A stretch of 64,000 nt of DNA from Wyeomyia smithii (lineage: Eukaryota; Arthropoda; Insecta; Diptera; Culicidae): NCBI RefSeq assembly GCF_029784165.1, contig NC_073694.1, positions 52,733,674 through 52,797,673 on the forward strand, written 5' to 3'. The notes beneath the pieces were generated by a model. That model made no database searches. It saw nothing but the letters and a program-made list of their open reading frames with translations, and had not been told where the DNA came from. Positions 24,015-36,394 of the stretch are shown here, piece after piece. Position 1 is the stretch's first letter; each line of letters opens with the position of its first letter. The translations under genes and the position numbers were made by a program.

Positions 24015-24370
24015 GGTGTTGAAAAACCTGATGAACTACGATCTTGTAAACAGCTTATTGGACCAAAACCACTTTGTGGTGACTCTCCATGCTGCTTAAA
24101 AATGGAATTGAGAAACTGGGAAAAGATGATTATAGATTCAAACTGGAAAAATTCTACCACATCCCGGCAATCAGAACAGTTTGTGATGATGTCACATGCA
24201 CCAAACACACAAAAAGTTCCTGCTCTATCTAAAAAAGACCTATGCACCTATATATTACTGATAACAGGACACTGTCCAGCCAAATAACATCTGAAGTTGA
24301 TTGGAAAGGCTGAAAATGATATTCATTGTTTTTGTTTTGAAGAAATAGAGTCTTCAGTACATTTATTATG
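24015..24370 (+). pseudogene. LINE remnant: end of RNase H and C-terminal zinc motif
   Basis: The + frame reads EKPDEL, then IGPKPLCG, LRNWEK, LLITGHCPA, HLKLIGKAEND and CFCFEEIESSVHLLC. In RNase H-bearing LINEs the matching order is the last catalytic Asp helix, a GPEPFCG-like linker, a TGHCPLRYHL-like block and a CRFC...H..C zinc motif. A stop interrupts it after PAK. Only this terminal part survives; the clade differs from the 2.6-kb LINE and is unassigned. Confidence 0.6.
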
Positions 24371-24372
24371 TA

Positions 24373-26530
24373 CTAGTTGACCCGGCAAACTTCGTTCCGC
24401 CCATTTTCGTGTTTAAATAAATAAATTCATTGATTCCTTGCGATTTGTTTATAGTCTGCAAATGCACGACGAAATGGCCATAAGAAATGATCAAAGTCAA
24501 AAGACAAATCGTTTGAAATGATTGGTTTTATCAGCTTCTGTACATCTTTTCTATCCTTGAAATACCCTTATTGGGTGGTATTCAGTCATTTTCGGTCATT
24601 ATTGAGTAGTACTGTCATTTTAGCCTGTTTCCCAGAAGTTGCCAACTTACAATTCAAAATCGTGTCGGAGGGTAATTTTTAGCTCCTTGCATCGTTCTGG
24701 TTCCGGACATATTCATATTGGGTGGTATTTGGTCACTTTAGGCTGTTTTTCAGAAACCGAATGTCGCCATCTTGAATTTTAAAATGGCATTTGGAGACAA
24801 TTTCCTGACCTCTGCACGACATCCTGATTCCGAAAACACCCATTTTAGAAACCGGAAGTTTGCATCTTAAATTTAAAAATGGCGCCTGGAGTCGAGTTTT
24901 GGCTCCAGTGCATCAATCCGATCATTATAGGCTCTTTTCTGGAAAACCTGGTTGAAATATCTGTCTTATTTTTATGGAAAACCTCTTTTCCCTTCCAGAG
25001 AACGGAGAAGTGTCAAACCACCATAAAAAATTGTGTTTGATTTGTATATGAGCCTTCCCATCCAGAAGTTTTGAAGAAATTTGAGTTTCATTTGTATGAG
25101 CCCTCTCTTCCAGAAGAGGGAGGGGTGTCAAATCATCATGAAAATTGTTCTTGCTGGTATGAAAACCTCAACATTCCAAATTTGGTTCCATTTAATTCAT
25201 TATTTCTCTAGATGTGCAAAAATTTGTGTATCATTTGTAAGAAACCCTTTCTCTTCCAGCAGAGGGAGTGGTGTCAAATTATTGTGGACATATTTGTTAC
25301 CCCTGAAAACATTCACCTGGCTAATTTGGTTCCATTTACTTGGTAAGTTCTCGAGATGTTCAGAAATTTGTGTTTCATTTTTTTTATAGAATCCATCCCT
25401 TCCAGAAGAGGGAGGGGTGTCAAACCATTATGGACATATGTGTTACCCCTAAAAACATTTACATGCCAAATATGGTTGTATTTGCTAGATTGGTTCTCGA
25501 GCTCTGCGCAATTTGTGTTTGGGAGAGGTGTGAAACCATTTATGGACATATTTGTAACCCCTAAAAACATTCGCATGCCAAATTTGGTCCCATTTGGTTG
25601 GTTAGTTCTCGAGATGTACAGAAATTTGTGTTTCATTCGTATAGAACCCCTTCCTTCCAGAAGAGGGAGTGATGTCGAACCGTTATGGACATATGTGTTA
25701 CCCCCAAAAACTTTCACATGCCAAATTTTGTTGTATTTGCTTGAGTGGCTCTCGAGCTGTGCGAAATTTGTGTTTCATTTGTATAAGACCCCTCCCTTAT
25801 AGCAGAGGGAGGGACATTGTGGACATATTTGTTACCTCTGGAAACATTCACTTGCCAAATTTGGTTGCTATCGCTTGGTTAGTTCTCGAGATGTGCAGAA
25901 ATCTGTGTTTCATTTGTATGGAACCCCTCCGTTCCAGAAAAGGAAGTGGTGTCGAACCATCATGGACATATTTGTTACCCCTAAAAACATTCACATGCCC
26001 AATTTTGTTGCATTTGCTAGATTGGCTTTCGAGCTGTGTGAAATTTGTGTTTTATTTGTATAGGACTCCTCCCTTATAGCAGAGGGAGGGGTGTCAAACC
26101 ATGGACATATTTGTTACCCCCAGAAACATTCATATGCCAAATTTTGTTTTATTTGCTTTATTGGTTCTCCAGCTGTACGATTTGTGTTTCACTTGTATGG
26201 GACCCCTCCCTTATAGAAGTAGGAGGGGGTCAAACCATTATGGACATATTTTTTACCCCTAAAAACACCTCAGCTACCAAGTTTGGTTTCAATTAGTTGG
26301 TTAGTTCTCGAGATGTGCAGAAATTTATGTTTCATTTGTATGGGACCTCTCCCTTCCAGAAGAGGAAGGGGTCTCGAACTATCTTAGTCACCATTCTTGG
26401 CCCCTAAAACCCCTATATACAATGTTTCACGCTGATAGGTTAAGTAGTTCCCAAGCCTTTATGGATATGACGGACAGACAGACCTGCATTTTTATATGTT
26501 TAGACCTGTCCAGCACTTTTCAACAAAAGG
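24373..26530 (+). repeat. Large repeat built from two minisatellites
   Basis: Opens with TAGTTGACCCGGCAAACTTC, a word shared with 33749. Next come about three diverged units (24.56-24.95 kb, about 130 bp each) with phrases such as CCCATATTGGGTGGTATT-like, CAGAAACC and AAAATGGCGCC. From about 24.95 to 26.42 kb follow about ten units of roughly 140-150 bp, each with GTTCTCGAGATGTGCAGAAA, TTTGTGTTTCATTTGTATGG, a CTTCCAGAAGAGGGAGGGGT block and GGACATATTTGTTACCCC. It ends near 26.5 kb with GACGGACAGACAGACC and TTTTTATATG. Units diverge and differ in length, with no spacers. The family is widespread in insects by style but I cannot name it; it is non-coding. Confidence 0.7.
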
Positions 26531-26562
26531 GCAATGTTTTCAACAAAAGGGCAATGTTTTTT
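26519..26562 (+). repeat. Short 21-bp direct duplication
   Basis: TTTTCAACAAAAGGGCAATG plus one base occurs twice in tandem just right of the minisatellite repeat, before a T-run. A slippage-type local duplication. Confidence 0.7.
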
Positions 26563-26599
26563 TTTATAAGAGACGATTACAGCCCTTTGAAATTTCAAT

Positions 26600-27360
26600 T
26601 TTTTTTCTAATAAGGTAGACCATACGTGAATCAAGGGTTGAGGGTTACTTCTTATCATAACACTGTGCTACAGCGATTTAGAACTTCTGAAGTGACCCAG
26701 TGTAGGTTGTAGGTCTTGTTGAGTGTAACATTCGCTCATACTAGAACTTTCCAAACACCCCCAAAATCTGGAGTTATGGTCAAAATACGGTTTTTTGGAC
26801 CTCAGCGCATATAATATTTTTTAACTCAGCCATTTATTAAACGATTTTCAATATTTGAGCAGTTTTAGAAAGAGGACAAATGAAGCTTTCAAAATATATA
26901 CAGGTTTGTTCTAATATCAATAAAACATGTTAAGTTATTTGAGTCTATATCTAAATTTTTAGACTTTTCCACGCAATTTTTCAATTTTATTTTAAATTTG
27001 CCCTCTATTTTTGCAAGAAACATACCACATATACACTATAATTTTGAAAGTATATTCAATTCCGAATCAAATGAAAGTAGTTTTAGCTAAGTTATATATT
27101 TTTTAAGAAAACCAGAATTTTTGGTTCCGATCGCACAATTATTTCACGGTGCTACAAATGATGGAAAAATGCGACAACTTTTGATGTGACTTAGTGTGGG
27201 TTGTAGCTTTTGATAAGTGTTACTTGCGCGTTTACTTAAAGTTTTTCAAATACCCCAAAAATTATAAGTTATGTTTAAAACCCTGTTTTTTACCTTAGCT
27301 CACATTTTTATGTTTAATACGGTTATTTTTCAACCGATTTTTTATATTTTGGCTGTTTTG
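26600..27360 (+). repeat. Diverged tandem pair, about 0.5-kb period
   Basis: The block around 26670-26830 (TAGGTTGTAGGTCTTGTTGA ... CCCCCAAAATCTGGAGTTAT) is re-encountered at about 27175-27320 (TGGGTTGTAGCTTTTGATAA ... ACCCCAAAAATTATAAGTTA) with many substitutions. Old duplication of non-coding sequence. Confidence 0.5.
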
Positions 27361-27504
27361 GAGAGGCCTCCGTGGTTTCCGCAGTCCGACCCACCGTCGG
27401 AAGCGGCGGCCTCTCGCATATAAACGACTGATCTACTAGATTTATAGAATTAAAGGAAAAATAGATGACACATTGTTAGTAAAGTACATAACCAAAATCA
27501 AATC

Positions 27505-27620
27505 TGCCATTTTATGATTCTGCCATTCGTGCTCTTTGTGATTCTGCCTTATGAAATATTCTGCCTTCCGTAATTCTGCTTTTCGTGATTCTTTCGTGAT
27601 TCAAATTTTCCGCCTTTCGT
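27505..27620 (+). repeat. Short-unit tandem repeat (ATTCTGCCTTTCGTG-like)
   Basis: About six or seven imperfect units of 15-20 bp around ATTCTGCC and TTCGTG. Simple minisatellite, no coding. Confidence 0.6.
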
Positions 27621-27689
27621 AGGAGACCCGAAAATAAGGTAAAATTTCATCGCAGGGAAGAAGGCATAAGTCCCCAACCGGTAAACTGA

Positions 27690-28000
27690 AAACTGTTACC
27701 GCGCTGCTGCTGAGATATGTGACCAACCGGCATTGGCAAGTGCTTTGTTTAAGCCGAAAGCAAAATCGGAAAGCCAGCTAATACTGGCGCAATCCGCTGA
27801 TGCTACTACTATTTCCACAGAGTGTAACTATTTTGACCAGAAGCAGTCGACCTTTTTAGGAAAAGCCAGCAAGCGCCCAATCAATCAAGGACGTAATTTT
27901 CGTTTCAACAAGGCTTCACAATTTTTAATACAATAGTTCGCATAATCTAACAACAATTTTCTGCGTTTGGGCGGATGTGTGTATTATTTTCCAATCGATG
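27690..28000 (-). repeat. Family A repeat, degenerate minus-strand copy
   Basis: On the - strand the words TTGTATTAAAAATTGTGAAG, TTGTTGAAACG and TTGATTGATTGGGCG correspond to the ATTGAAAATTG / TTGTCAAAACG / TCTGATTGGTCG order of family A. The TATA region is not recognisable. A degraded fragment. Confidence 0.4.
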
Positions 28001-28084
28001 ACTGAAAGAAAGAAGGATATCGGTTGAAAACAAACCGATTTGTGTATGAGCATTTGAAAAGATACAAGTTTTGTCCCTTTTTCG

Positions 28085-28544
28085 GTAAGGGGGACCCTAC
28101 CCTGGAAAGTTGAAAATTAATGAATTTTCGTGATTTGTTTTTCGGCTGTTTAGAGTACTGTGAAGTGTTCAGGTATTTTGGCTACTGATTAGGGTATATT
28201 TGAAGAAGTATTTGGGATGTCGGGATGCAAATATAGTGAGTATTACGTTGTTGCCAGCGTTTTTTATCGAAACCATGTTTTTTCAACTGGTGGTAAGTTT
28301 TTCTCAGCGACTAATGAACCGATGTGGCTGAAATTTTGTTTAAGCATGTAAAAATGGATTGGACAATGTTAGGTACTAATTTATAGAGAGAACCCACATT
28401 CCCAACTGCCAAAACATTTGCTTTCACGACAAACCTTGATGAATAGCCAAAATACCCCAACACTTCACTTCTTCTCTGAACATTCGAAAAAAAAATCACG
28501 AAATTCATTATTTTTCGACCTTGCAGAGTAGGGTGTCCCCTTAA
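28085..28544. mobile_element. MITE with about 100-bp TIRs and TTAA-type target
   Basis: The left arm (from 28089, GGGGGACCCTACCCTGGAAA) is matched by the complement of the right arm (to 28540, GGGGACACCCTACTCTGCAA) and continues similar for about 100 bp through AATGAATTT(T)CGTGATTT and AAGTGTTNGGGTATTTTGGC. TTAA (28541-28544) follows the right end and GTAA (28085-28088) precedes the left, one base off TTAA. This suggests piggyBac-type integration. 452 bp, no coding. Confidence 0.75.
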
Positions 28545-31500
28545 CTATTAATAAAATTAAAACGCATTTGCATCTACTATGCAGCTATTAATATATCTTA
28601 CAACTTTTTTTGGCATTCCGTACAACCATCGAAAGACCGCAGATAACAGTCACTGCTCGGGAATGTTCGGTATGCTATGCAACTATTCTTTTGTAGTTGA
28701 TATTATCGAATGCACAATTGCGCAATTTTCTCACGCTTTGCCCTACTCGCATCGTAAGTGCCCATTAGGTAGCCAATGATTCTTATCAAGATTCCACGGT
28801 GATGTAAACAAATTATGATCGATTTTACTGTGTATGCATTTTTCCGCCTAGCCCCTAGCGCAAGTGGTTGCTACACGCCCGTTTTCCAATCATGTGGAAA
28901 GCCGCTTACGTCAAAGGATGGAGAAAACCTCCGGTGCACTAATATCTCGGCATCATGGCATGGCAGTTGGCAATTGCGCTGAAAATAGCAACTCGTTTCC
29001 GGCCCGTCAGTTCAATTCAGCATGCAGAAGAGAACCTATACACACACAGCTTACCATGGTTAACCTAGATAAGATCGGCGATGGAAAATGTCAGCTTATG
29101 ACAGACGTATTAAAATTTCATAAGTAAAATCCTAAAATATCCTCCACTTAAAAAAAGGTCAATAATAAAAGGATTTTAATGATGCTATAAGCCCAAAAAT
29201 TCTAAGGACAGCCATAATAATATTAATCGACAGTTGTTTCACTCTACAAAAATTTAGAAAAGAAACTCCCATACTAATCCGATACTTGAAGAGCTACATA
29301 ATTTACGGTCCCGCAGTAAATGACAGCCGCACCGGTGCGGCGAAATTTCTTACCTTCTTTCTTCAACTGCTGCCCAACAAAACAGCCGCAAAATGGTTTG
29401 TGGAACTCTGGCAAGCAAATTCACCACGACAAATTGTTCCCAGAAGCCGGTCCGGCGGCGCCGTTAGCCAGGTGGAAAGCGTATATCATTCCACTTTCTT
29501 GCTTGGCGTTTCTTTTTTTCAAGTTTTTTTTCCTATGTGGAACCAAGCGTGATCGAACTCAGAATTTTCCAACTTTTTCGGCTGTTCCGCAACGCAAACC
29601 GTCATCGGTCAGCCGGTCCGGTCGGTTCTATTAATAACAAACCAACCACAAGTTTATCAGTGATACTTTTTGTTGCTCCCGTCGGTCCTCGGTGTGCGTC
29701 ATCGTGGCCATATGACATGGCCCCATGTCCGCACCGAACCGAATTTGATGGAGGAAAATTGACGACCGCAGTGGTAGGTCTAGTTTCGTAGTACTTTTTT
29801 CAATCGATCTTCATCTGGGTTTTTCTCGTTACTTAATCCACTGCGCCCCCCACCCCCTCAGTTTGGAGGGGAAAAACTCTGATGGGCAATTATATTGATT
29901 AATCATAACGCATCACGCTCAATCATGCTTCTACATAAAATATTTATTTTTAAACTATTTTATACGGCTGATAGCATGGGTAGGGTGGGGGAATGCACCC
30001 CACAGGCAGTAGGTTAAACGAAAGGGTATGGTATTTTGTGCTCATCCAAAATGAAGCGTCTCCATCCGTCGAATCCTGGGGTGAGCATCGTTCACGATGC
30101 GAAATGTGTAACCATCGCAGCTGGAATGATGATGAAGATGACGGTTATCACGCAGTTTCCATTTAATAGGCAATTTCAATTCAAGCTTCTATTAGCTGGA
30201 ACCGTTCGGTACTGGAGTGAAATCAGCAGTGTTCAATCATCGATTTACTAGTGAAAAGATTTTTCCGGCAAAGTGAATATCGGAGCCATTCAAAATAAAT
30301 TGTGTTCAACTAAATTCATACCTATTGGTGTCAATGTTATGACCACTTTGAAACGACGACGCACGACAAGAACAATACTTCACCGCTTCGAACGGCAACA
30401 CACGAAACGAAACACTTTCGCTTTCATTAAATTGATGCTCGGCTGTAATTAACGCGCGCGCGAATAATTAACTTCTCAACGACTAGCCGAATAGTTTGTT
30501 TGTTTGCTTTTGTTTTTTTGCCCAGCCAGTATGAGGATGATCTTCTACTTTCGTGCACGCACGTGAGAAAATCACGCTCAAATTGTGCTGCAGCTGCGGG
30601 GTGCTAAATTTTTTCGCTTCTCGTGTTTGCCCGAGTTCTGCCCTGAGTTCATCGAAATGATTCCGAGCACAAGCGAAAGTGTGGCATGATAAAATATTGA
30701 TCAGTCAGAGCGAAGCTGTCAATCCGTCTTTGTTAGATAACATGCGATGTTTTGACATACCGAAGCTATATTTACAAACAAATTAAACTTGAGAAACATG
30801 GATTATCATGTTCTCTAGCACGTCATAAATTTAGCCAAAATTACTTCCACCGATGTTCTTTTCACCCATGGAAGACTTTTATATCGGTAACGTGTGCAAA
30901 GTTTCTTCCAACTGGGAATGGGAAATGAGCGACAGAATTGAAATAGAATGTATATATTGATTATTGGAGCTGAATCTCCGATTGAAACCACTAGACAATT
31001 TCAAATTTGTTATGATTAGCAAATCACCGTAGTCATAGGTGTTGTTGCGAATATTCTACATCACTGAATAGGATTTTTGAAAAAAACATCTTCCAAGAAT
31101 TCCTTCCATTGCGCTACTCGACTGTACTACAAATTACAGCCATTCATTGTCAATCATGAATGTACTAATTTACTTTGCGTCGTTGCACTGGCATTTCAGA
31201 AGAAGTGCGGCTAGGCGGTACGGCTTTACTCTCGTGTAAGTATCAAATTCTTAGCGAGTAACAGATAGCAGACTGATTGTCGGGTATAATGATGTTTTTC
31301 TTTCCCTTGCCCCTGGACTGTAGAGAGCAGACGGATCTATAATAAAGTTACTTCAACGACAACAACCAGTGATGTGCGTTGATACGGCACGGATGTTATT
31401 TCTAATTAAGTTAGAACTTGCGACGAGTTCAGTCACGCTGGTGGGCGTTGACACGGGAGTCCACACGGATAGGGTTACACTTACGAGTGAAAATAATTAC

Positions 31501-32590
31501 ATTCATTGGTTTGCTGGGAATGATCAATAGCTTAGCCTCGAATTTATTGCTGCTAATTTATGCTCGGGCAAAACTAGAGCTGCTGCTTGAATACGATGGA
31601 CGATTTTTCCCATGAAATATGAACGGTCGAATGGTCATAAATCATTCCGTCACCTGTGGCTGCCCGAATAGTAGGATTTTGAACACGCGCTGCCACTTTT
31701 GCTACGATTCCTAAAGTTGGCCAGTTTAAGTGCAAAATGCATATTCTCAAATAACCACCAGCTTTCAGTGTGGTGAGGGGGACACTACGGGCGGTGGGAC
31801 AGACAACATCGTGTCGTGACTTGAAGTGTGATACTTTTGTGCGGAAAAAGTAAACAAGTGCCCCGGGTGTCATTCAGCGTCTCGCGAGACCCCATGCATG
31901 CAACGAATGGCATTAGAGTTGTCATACAAATATTCGCTACAAATTGGCACGCTGTCGAAGCAAAAGGGATTTCACTACTGCCCTTCGTCCATTTCAACTG
32001 ACGCGACAACGGCCCTTGTCTCTTCTGTGTCGTCGTAACAAAGTTCTCGTCACAAGTGGACACTTGCTTGCCATTGGAATCACTGGAATGTGCTTAATTA
32101 CTCATTAGCCCTTGCTGGTTGTTGATTGCTTATTACGCATGCTGAAAATTGAAGAATATTTGTTCTTGCTACGGGTTTTGCTTCTACCAGTCTGTTGGAA
32201 GTGCTTAGATAGGATAGTAATTTCAACAGTGAAAAGTCGATGACCCATGCTTTGCAGCCGACAATGCATAGAATCATCAATTCTCTATCAGTTGCAGACA
32301 ATCATCATCAGTTTCAACTGTCGGAATAGTAAAATTGCACAGCGGCACATCGTGTACGATTACTATGTTGCAGGAAAAGTTCTCCAACGGTTATCGATGT
32401 GAGAAAGATGAGACCATTTTGGAGGCGTGAAGGCAAAAAGATGGAAAAAAGTTACACATTGGAAAGTTCTGCTTAAACTGTTGGACAGCTCTTTCGAACC
32501 AATAAGCTTGTTACTTTTTTACTGTATTTTATACAACATAACACTTTGCCTTTTTATATCTGCTCATTTCTATTTACGTGCCTTGTAAAC
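28545..32590. other. Unique non-coding DNA
   Basis: About 4 kb with no supported gene. Composition is more even than in the repeats, and GC-richer patches (29.3-29.8, 31.6-32.1 kb) hold overlapping open frames in several frames without domains, typical of chance. Possible regulatory or upstream untranslated sequence of the cyclase cannot be excluded. Confidence 0.35.
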
Positions 32591-32599
32591 AACCATTTG

Positions 32600-32652
32600 A
32601 ATTCCGAGATCCGCGTAAAAAGCGAGTAAGTTATGTAATCCGGGTAAAATTT
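32600..32652. repeat. Possible foldback-element scrap
   Basis: The word ATCCGCGTAAAAAGCGAGTA here resembles the terminal and unit words of the foldback family (CCGCGTAAAAAGCGAC). Only about 50 bp remain, with no CACTAA terminus. Confidence 0.3.
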
Positions 32653-33740
32653 TCTTTTGAATAGTTCACGATGTCTACTAAATATTTCCGAAAAGAAAAA
32701 CTTAAGAGCAAACATGATTCCACCTGCGAATCCAAATTTAAATTAAGCAAAAAAAAAATGAAATGTCAAGTAGGTACATATAAATCAGCGGAACCTGGAA
32801 AACCTGCACAAAAAAAAATCGCAAAATTTCTGCAGAAATCTCGAAATCTGCGATTATTTACGCGCAAAATCTAGGAAACAGATGTGTGATATCTATGTAC
32901 TTTACAAATTTGCGAGTATTTCTTCGATTATGGTGCAATTTCTTTGTTGATGATACGTTATGCATAGTGTTTTGTTACCGATTATGGCACAGTTGAAATT
33001 CTTTATTCTCTTGCGTTATAACCGTAATTCATTTTATTGTGCATTTAATTTCAATTTATTTATTAACTGTTTATAAACATTATTTTGCCATTTTATCAAA
33101 CTTTTATATTTTATTCATTAGTATTTACCTTCCAATTTCGTTTTTTTCGACATTTTATTTTTTTTTTGTATTCGTTTACACTTTTTAGTGATTTGCACAT
33201 TTCTGGTATTTTTTTTTAGTTTGGTAAATTTTCACAAGATCATTAAGTAGTTTTTTTCGTATTTTTAATCCGCGCCCTAAAATTTGTTTTTTTTTTCAAC
33301 ACACGCTTGATTGTGAATTCCTTTTTGTATCCTTGTCTGCTTCATAGTTTGTTTGTTGTTTGTTTTGTTTTGGCAATTCACTCTATTGTCATTGTTTCAT
33401 CTTTTATTTATTATTTTCAGCTTGTTTATTAATTTTTAGTAAATATTTCCTCATTATTTTGGCTTCGTTTTCAACAAGATTCTTAAAAAAATATTTTTTT
33501 AATCATTTGCTTTTTTTATCCGCTTCTTATAATAATTCTGCTCATTTGCTTGTAACGCATTTTTTTGTCTTTTGCAAAAACTGGTAGTATTCTCTATTTT
33601 GTTTATTGTTTCAAGATTTTTTCTAGATTTTCATCTAATGTTCATTGATTATTTTGATATTCAGCAAAATTTCCGTAAAATGATAGTCATTCGTGCATTT
33701 GTTTATTATTATTATTAGTTTGTTGTTTTTATGTTTTCAT
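32653..33740. other. Low-complexity T-rich DNA
   Basis: Long T-runs and TTTATT words dominate 33.0-33.7 kb. The short frames here are composition artefacts. No feature supported. Confidence 0.45.
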
Positions 33741-33748
33741 TATTTACT

Positions 33749-33990
33749 AGCTGACTCGGCAAGCTTCGTCCCGCCCATTTTTGTGTTAAGTTAAATAATT
33801 TAAGATAAATCGTTTAAATTTATTGGTTTTAACGGAATGACAACAACCTCGCCTTTTCTCGATTCTGGACATATCCGTATTGAGTGGTATTCGGTCATAT
33901 TCAGCTGTTTTTCTGGCATTAATCTGATTCCCGAAATACCCACATTTGGTGTCATTCAGTTAGAGCTGCATTTTCATATGTTCAGATAAA
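33749..33990 (+). repeat. Partial copy of the minisatellite repeat
   Basis: TAGCTGACTCGGCAAGCTTC and CCCGCCCATTTTTGTG match the start of the repeat at 24373. One unit with ATATCCGTATTGAGTGGTAT and TTCAGCTGTTTTTCTGG follows, then similarity fades near a TGTTCAGATAAATG end. A truncated copy without the second minisatellite. Confidence 0.6.
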
Positions 33991-34069
33991 TGTAAGCGAA
34001 TTTTTTAATGTTTCAAACTTTTCTGTATGTTTTGTATGTTATATGTTAATATTATGTTAAATTATATTA

Positions 34070-34850
34070 GTCATGAAAACACTCAAAGGCTGGCAAAGCG
34101 AGAAAGAAGCAAAACATTTATCCTCCTCTACGCTTGAGATCGAGACATATGCAACGCTTCTCAAGTCTTTTGCACACACGCTTTCGCGATACTCTTTATT
34201 CTTAATGCATTCCCCTGAGTAGCAGCAAGCGAGCACCGACACGCAAAAACTCTTGTATTGCTACTCAGCGATTGTAGGATAGTACGCGAGTTCCTGCTTG
34301 CGAGTAGGAATACTCGACTAAATCTGCTCGACTAGGAGGAGTGCTTGAAAAACTGTGCTCGTAAACAGAAAAGCTTTCTACCCAGTTTTGCTTCATGCAC
34401 CGACAGACGACAGTGGAGCGAAGAATATGTAAAGTGTCGCAACGTGTTTGGTATCGGACTGCTTTGGTGAGATTTTTACAGCAGTCTAATTAATGCAAAA
34501 CCAGCCGAAGCAAACCGCTGCCGAAGCTGTCTGATACTCTATGATTTTCTGTCCCTCTGCAACCATCGCAAAGCATCTTGAAACAATTGTCTTTGGCTGG
34601 TCGTTCTCGCGAGTAGGGGAGTAGGTACACGCGAGTACACACGCGAAGAGTAGACGGGAGTGTTTGCATATGATCTCGGGAGCGAACGCAAGCAAGAAAG
34701 AAAGCGAAAAAGAACGAGAAATAGCTAGCATGGACAATTTTCCAGTTTGTGCTGGCGGTAGCAACGGGAACCTCACATGAGGTGTTGCATGCTGCTTACG
34801 AGCGACACTAACAACACTGAAAATACTCGAAAACATTATGAAATATTAAC
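34070..34850. repeat. Dispersed repeat family B, copy 1
   Basis: The segment 34192-34348 aligns with 44428-44585 through shared phrases (CTCTTTATTCTTNATGCA, CACGCAAAAACTCTT, GTACGCGAG, TACTCGACTAAA). Similarity resumes further right with CCGCTGCCGAAG, TTTTCTGTCCCTC and ACAATTGTCTTTGG(C/T)TGG. No TIR, LTR or coding sign; family unknown. Confidence 0.5.
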
Positions 34851-35177
34851 AAATTAAAAAATTAGTAAAAAAATAGTGAGAAAATTTGCAAAATACGAGA
34901 AAAAATTGAGTTGATGATGGTAAAACAGACATATTTATAACATACTTCTAATATTTTTTAATCATGTTTTGTTAACCCGAATCAGCGAAGAATTCTTCGT
35001 GAATTTTTCGTGTTTTTTTTTTCATCCTTGGATAACCACTGCGTCCAAATACAAAATTAAACCAACTTGAGGTGATTGTCTATATCAAACAGTATTTATT
35101 AGTGTTCATGAAAGTACATATTGCCAAATGATGGAAATATCATTGAAATTCGAGAAATGTGCAATGTGTCAAATGAA

Positions 35178-35193
35178 GATGCCATATGGCATC
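35178..35193. other. 16-bp perfect palindrome
   Basis: GATGCCATATGGCATC, identical to the palindrome at 44936-44951. Flanks differ. Confidence 0.6.
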
Positions 35194-35199
35194 ATTACA

Positions 35200-35515
35200 A
35201 TACGTCGAAATGTTTGAAAATTACCAACAAAATATGTCCAAAATAGGTCAAAAATGTGCCGAACAAGCAGAATATATGTCGAGAAATGCGTCAGAAATAT
35301 GTAAAAATTGTGTCCGAAATTATGTCAAGAATGTGTCAAAAATAGGTTGTTTTGTTCACACAACATTTATTTGACTCGACATAATACTTAAAAATAGGTT
35401 GAATGTATACCAGTATTGTTGAAAACATATCGAAATATTTAAAAAATAAGTTGAAATTATGACAATAAACTCGTTTGAAAAAAAATGTGTTGAAAATGTA
35501 TTGTAACATATTTTT
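35200..35515 (+). repeat. Degenerate AAATATGTC-type short repeats
   Basis: Short, imperfect recurrences of (A)AATATGTC(A/C/G)AAAA every 15-25 bp. The same texture returns at 36.66-37.23 kb on the other side of RT fragments. Simple degenerate repeat, non-coding. Confidence 0.5.
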
Positions 35516-35517
35516 GG

Positions 35518-35960
35518 GTGATCGTCACGGTAACACAGATTTTTCGTAGCTCAATTGCCACAACTGCAGAGTTCGACTTAGCTTTTAACAGAATCCCCAG
35601 TGACATCGTTGACTTCAGCTCATTCCTGATAACCAACCGGCAAGTGGAAACTGCAATTGATGAAACGTGTTCCTATTTTATTTTCGGGCCTGATTGCATT
35701 CCTTGTACCGTTCTGAGAAAATGTGAAGCCGAATTTATACGCCCGCTTAGACGCGCCCCCAAAAATTGTCGGTCATGTTCCCTGTGCACAAAAAAGAGGA
35801 CAAACGCGATGTACGGATTTACAGAGGCATAACCTCATTCGGTGGATAGAACGCTATACATTAGGATTGAAACACAGAAATCCGTATGTTTTTAGAATTT
35901 ATCGGGCGTTCCGCAAGGCAGTAATTTGGGACCACTGCTTTTTGTGTTGTATATGAATAA
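35518..35960 (+). pseudogene. Degenerate reverse-transcriptase fragment (Jockey/CR1-like LINE)
   Basis: In shifting + frames the region reads FGPDCIPCTVLRKC (RT 'GPDGIP' motif), then FPVHKKEDKRDVRIYRGIT (matching the FPVHKKGDKRDVxNYRGIT block), then SGVPQGSNLGPLLFVLYMN near 35905-35955 (the GVPQGSxLGPLLF block). Order matches LINE RT motifs 1-4 with large deletions and frameshifts. The catalytic FADD block is not present. Confidence 0.65.
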
Positions 35961-36394
35961 AGTTTAAGATTATAACTTATAATCTTATTAATATAATCTA
36001 TAAAGAATATTGCAAACTTTGTCAAACTCCAGCGACTAGTCGACAATTTTCACGCAACTCGTTTCCAACAACTTACTGACAGGTAGTATCCAGAAATGTT
36101 GTATGATTTCATCCAATGGAAAAAAGACTCGATATTGTACAGCTATAGCATGTTTGGTCAAACTTTGACTAGAGTTGGAGAGTGAAATGATTTTAAGAAA
36201 AGTGTCTGAGCTCTTATAAAAAAAATATTGACAAAATTGAATTTGAGATCTTGAAAAAAAAAACATTCAATTTTTAAAAACAAAATGTGACTTCAAACGA
36301 ATTGGTGATATCAGTTTATTTCCAAATTTTTTTTTATATTAGATTGACAATTTAGCTACCAAAAACTCTTCTGAATAAATCAAAGTAGGGCGGG

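Noticed and set aside
25313..26079. Open frames of about 134-148 codons with repeated peptides
   Set aside because: Periodic translation of the minisatellite, open on both strands.
24950..26420. Regularly spaced repeats resembling a CRISPR array
   Set aside because: Units are 130-150 bp, diverged and directly abutting with no unique spacers. The DNA is eukaryotic and no cas genes are present.
32653..33740. Short frames in T-rich DNA, one membrane-like (33360-33587)
   Set aside because: Phe/Leu-rich translation of T-runs; composition artefact.
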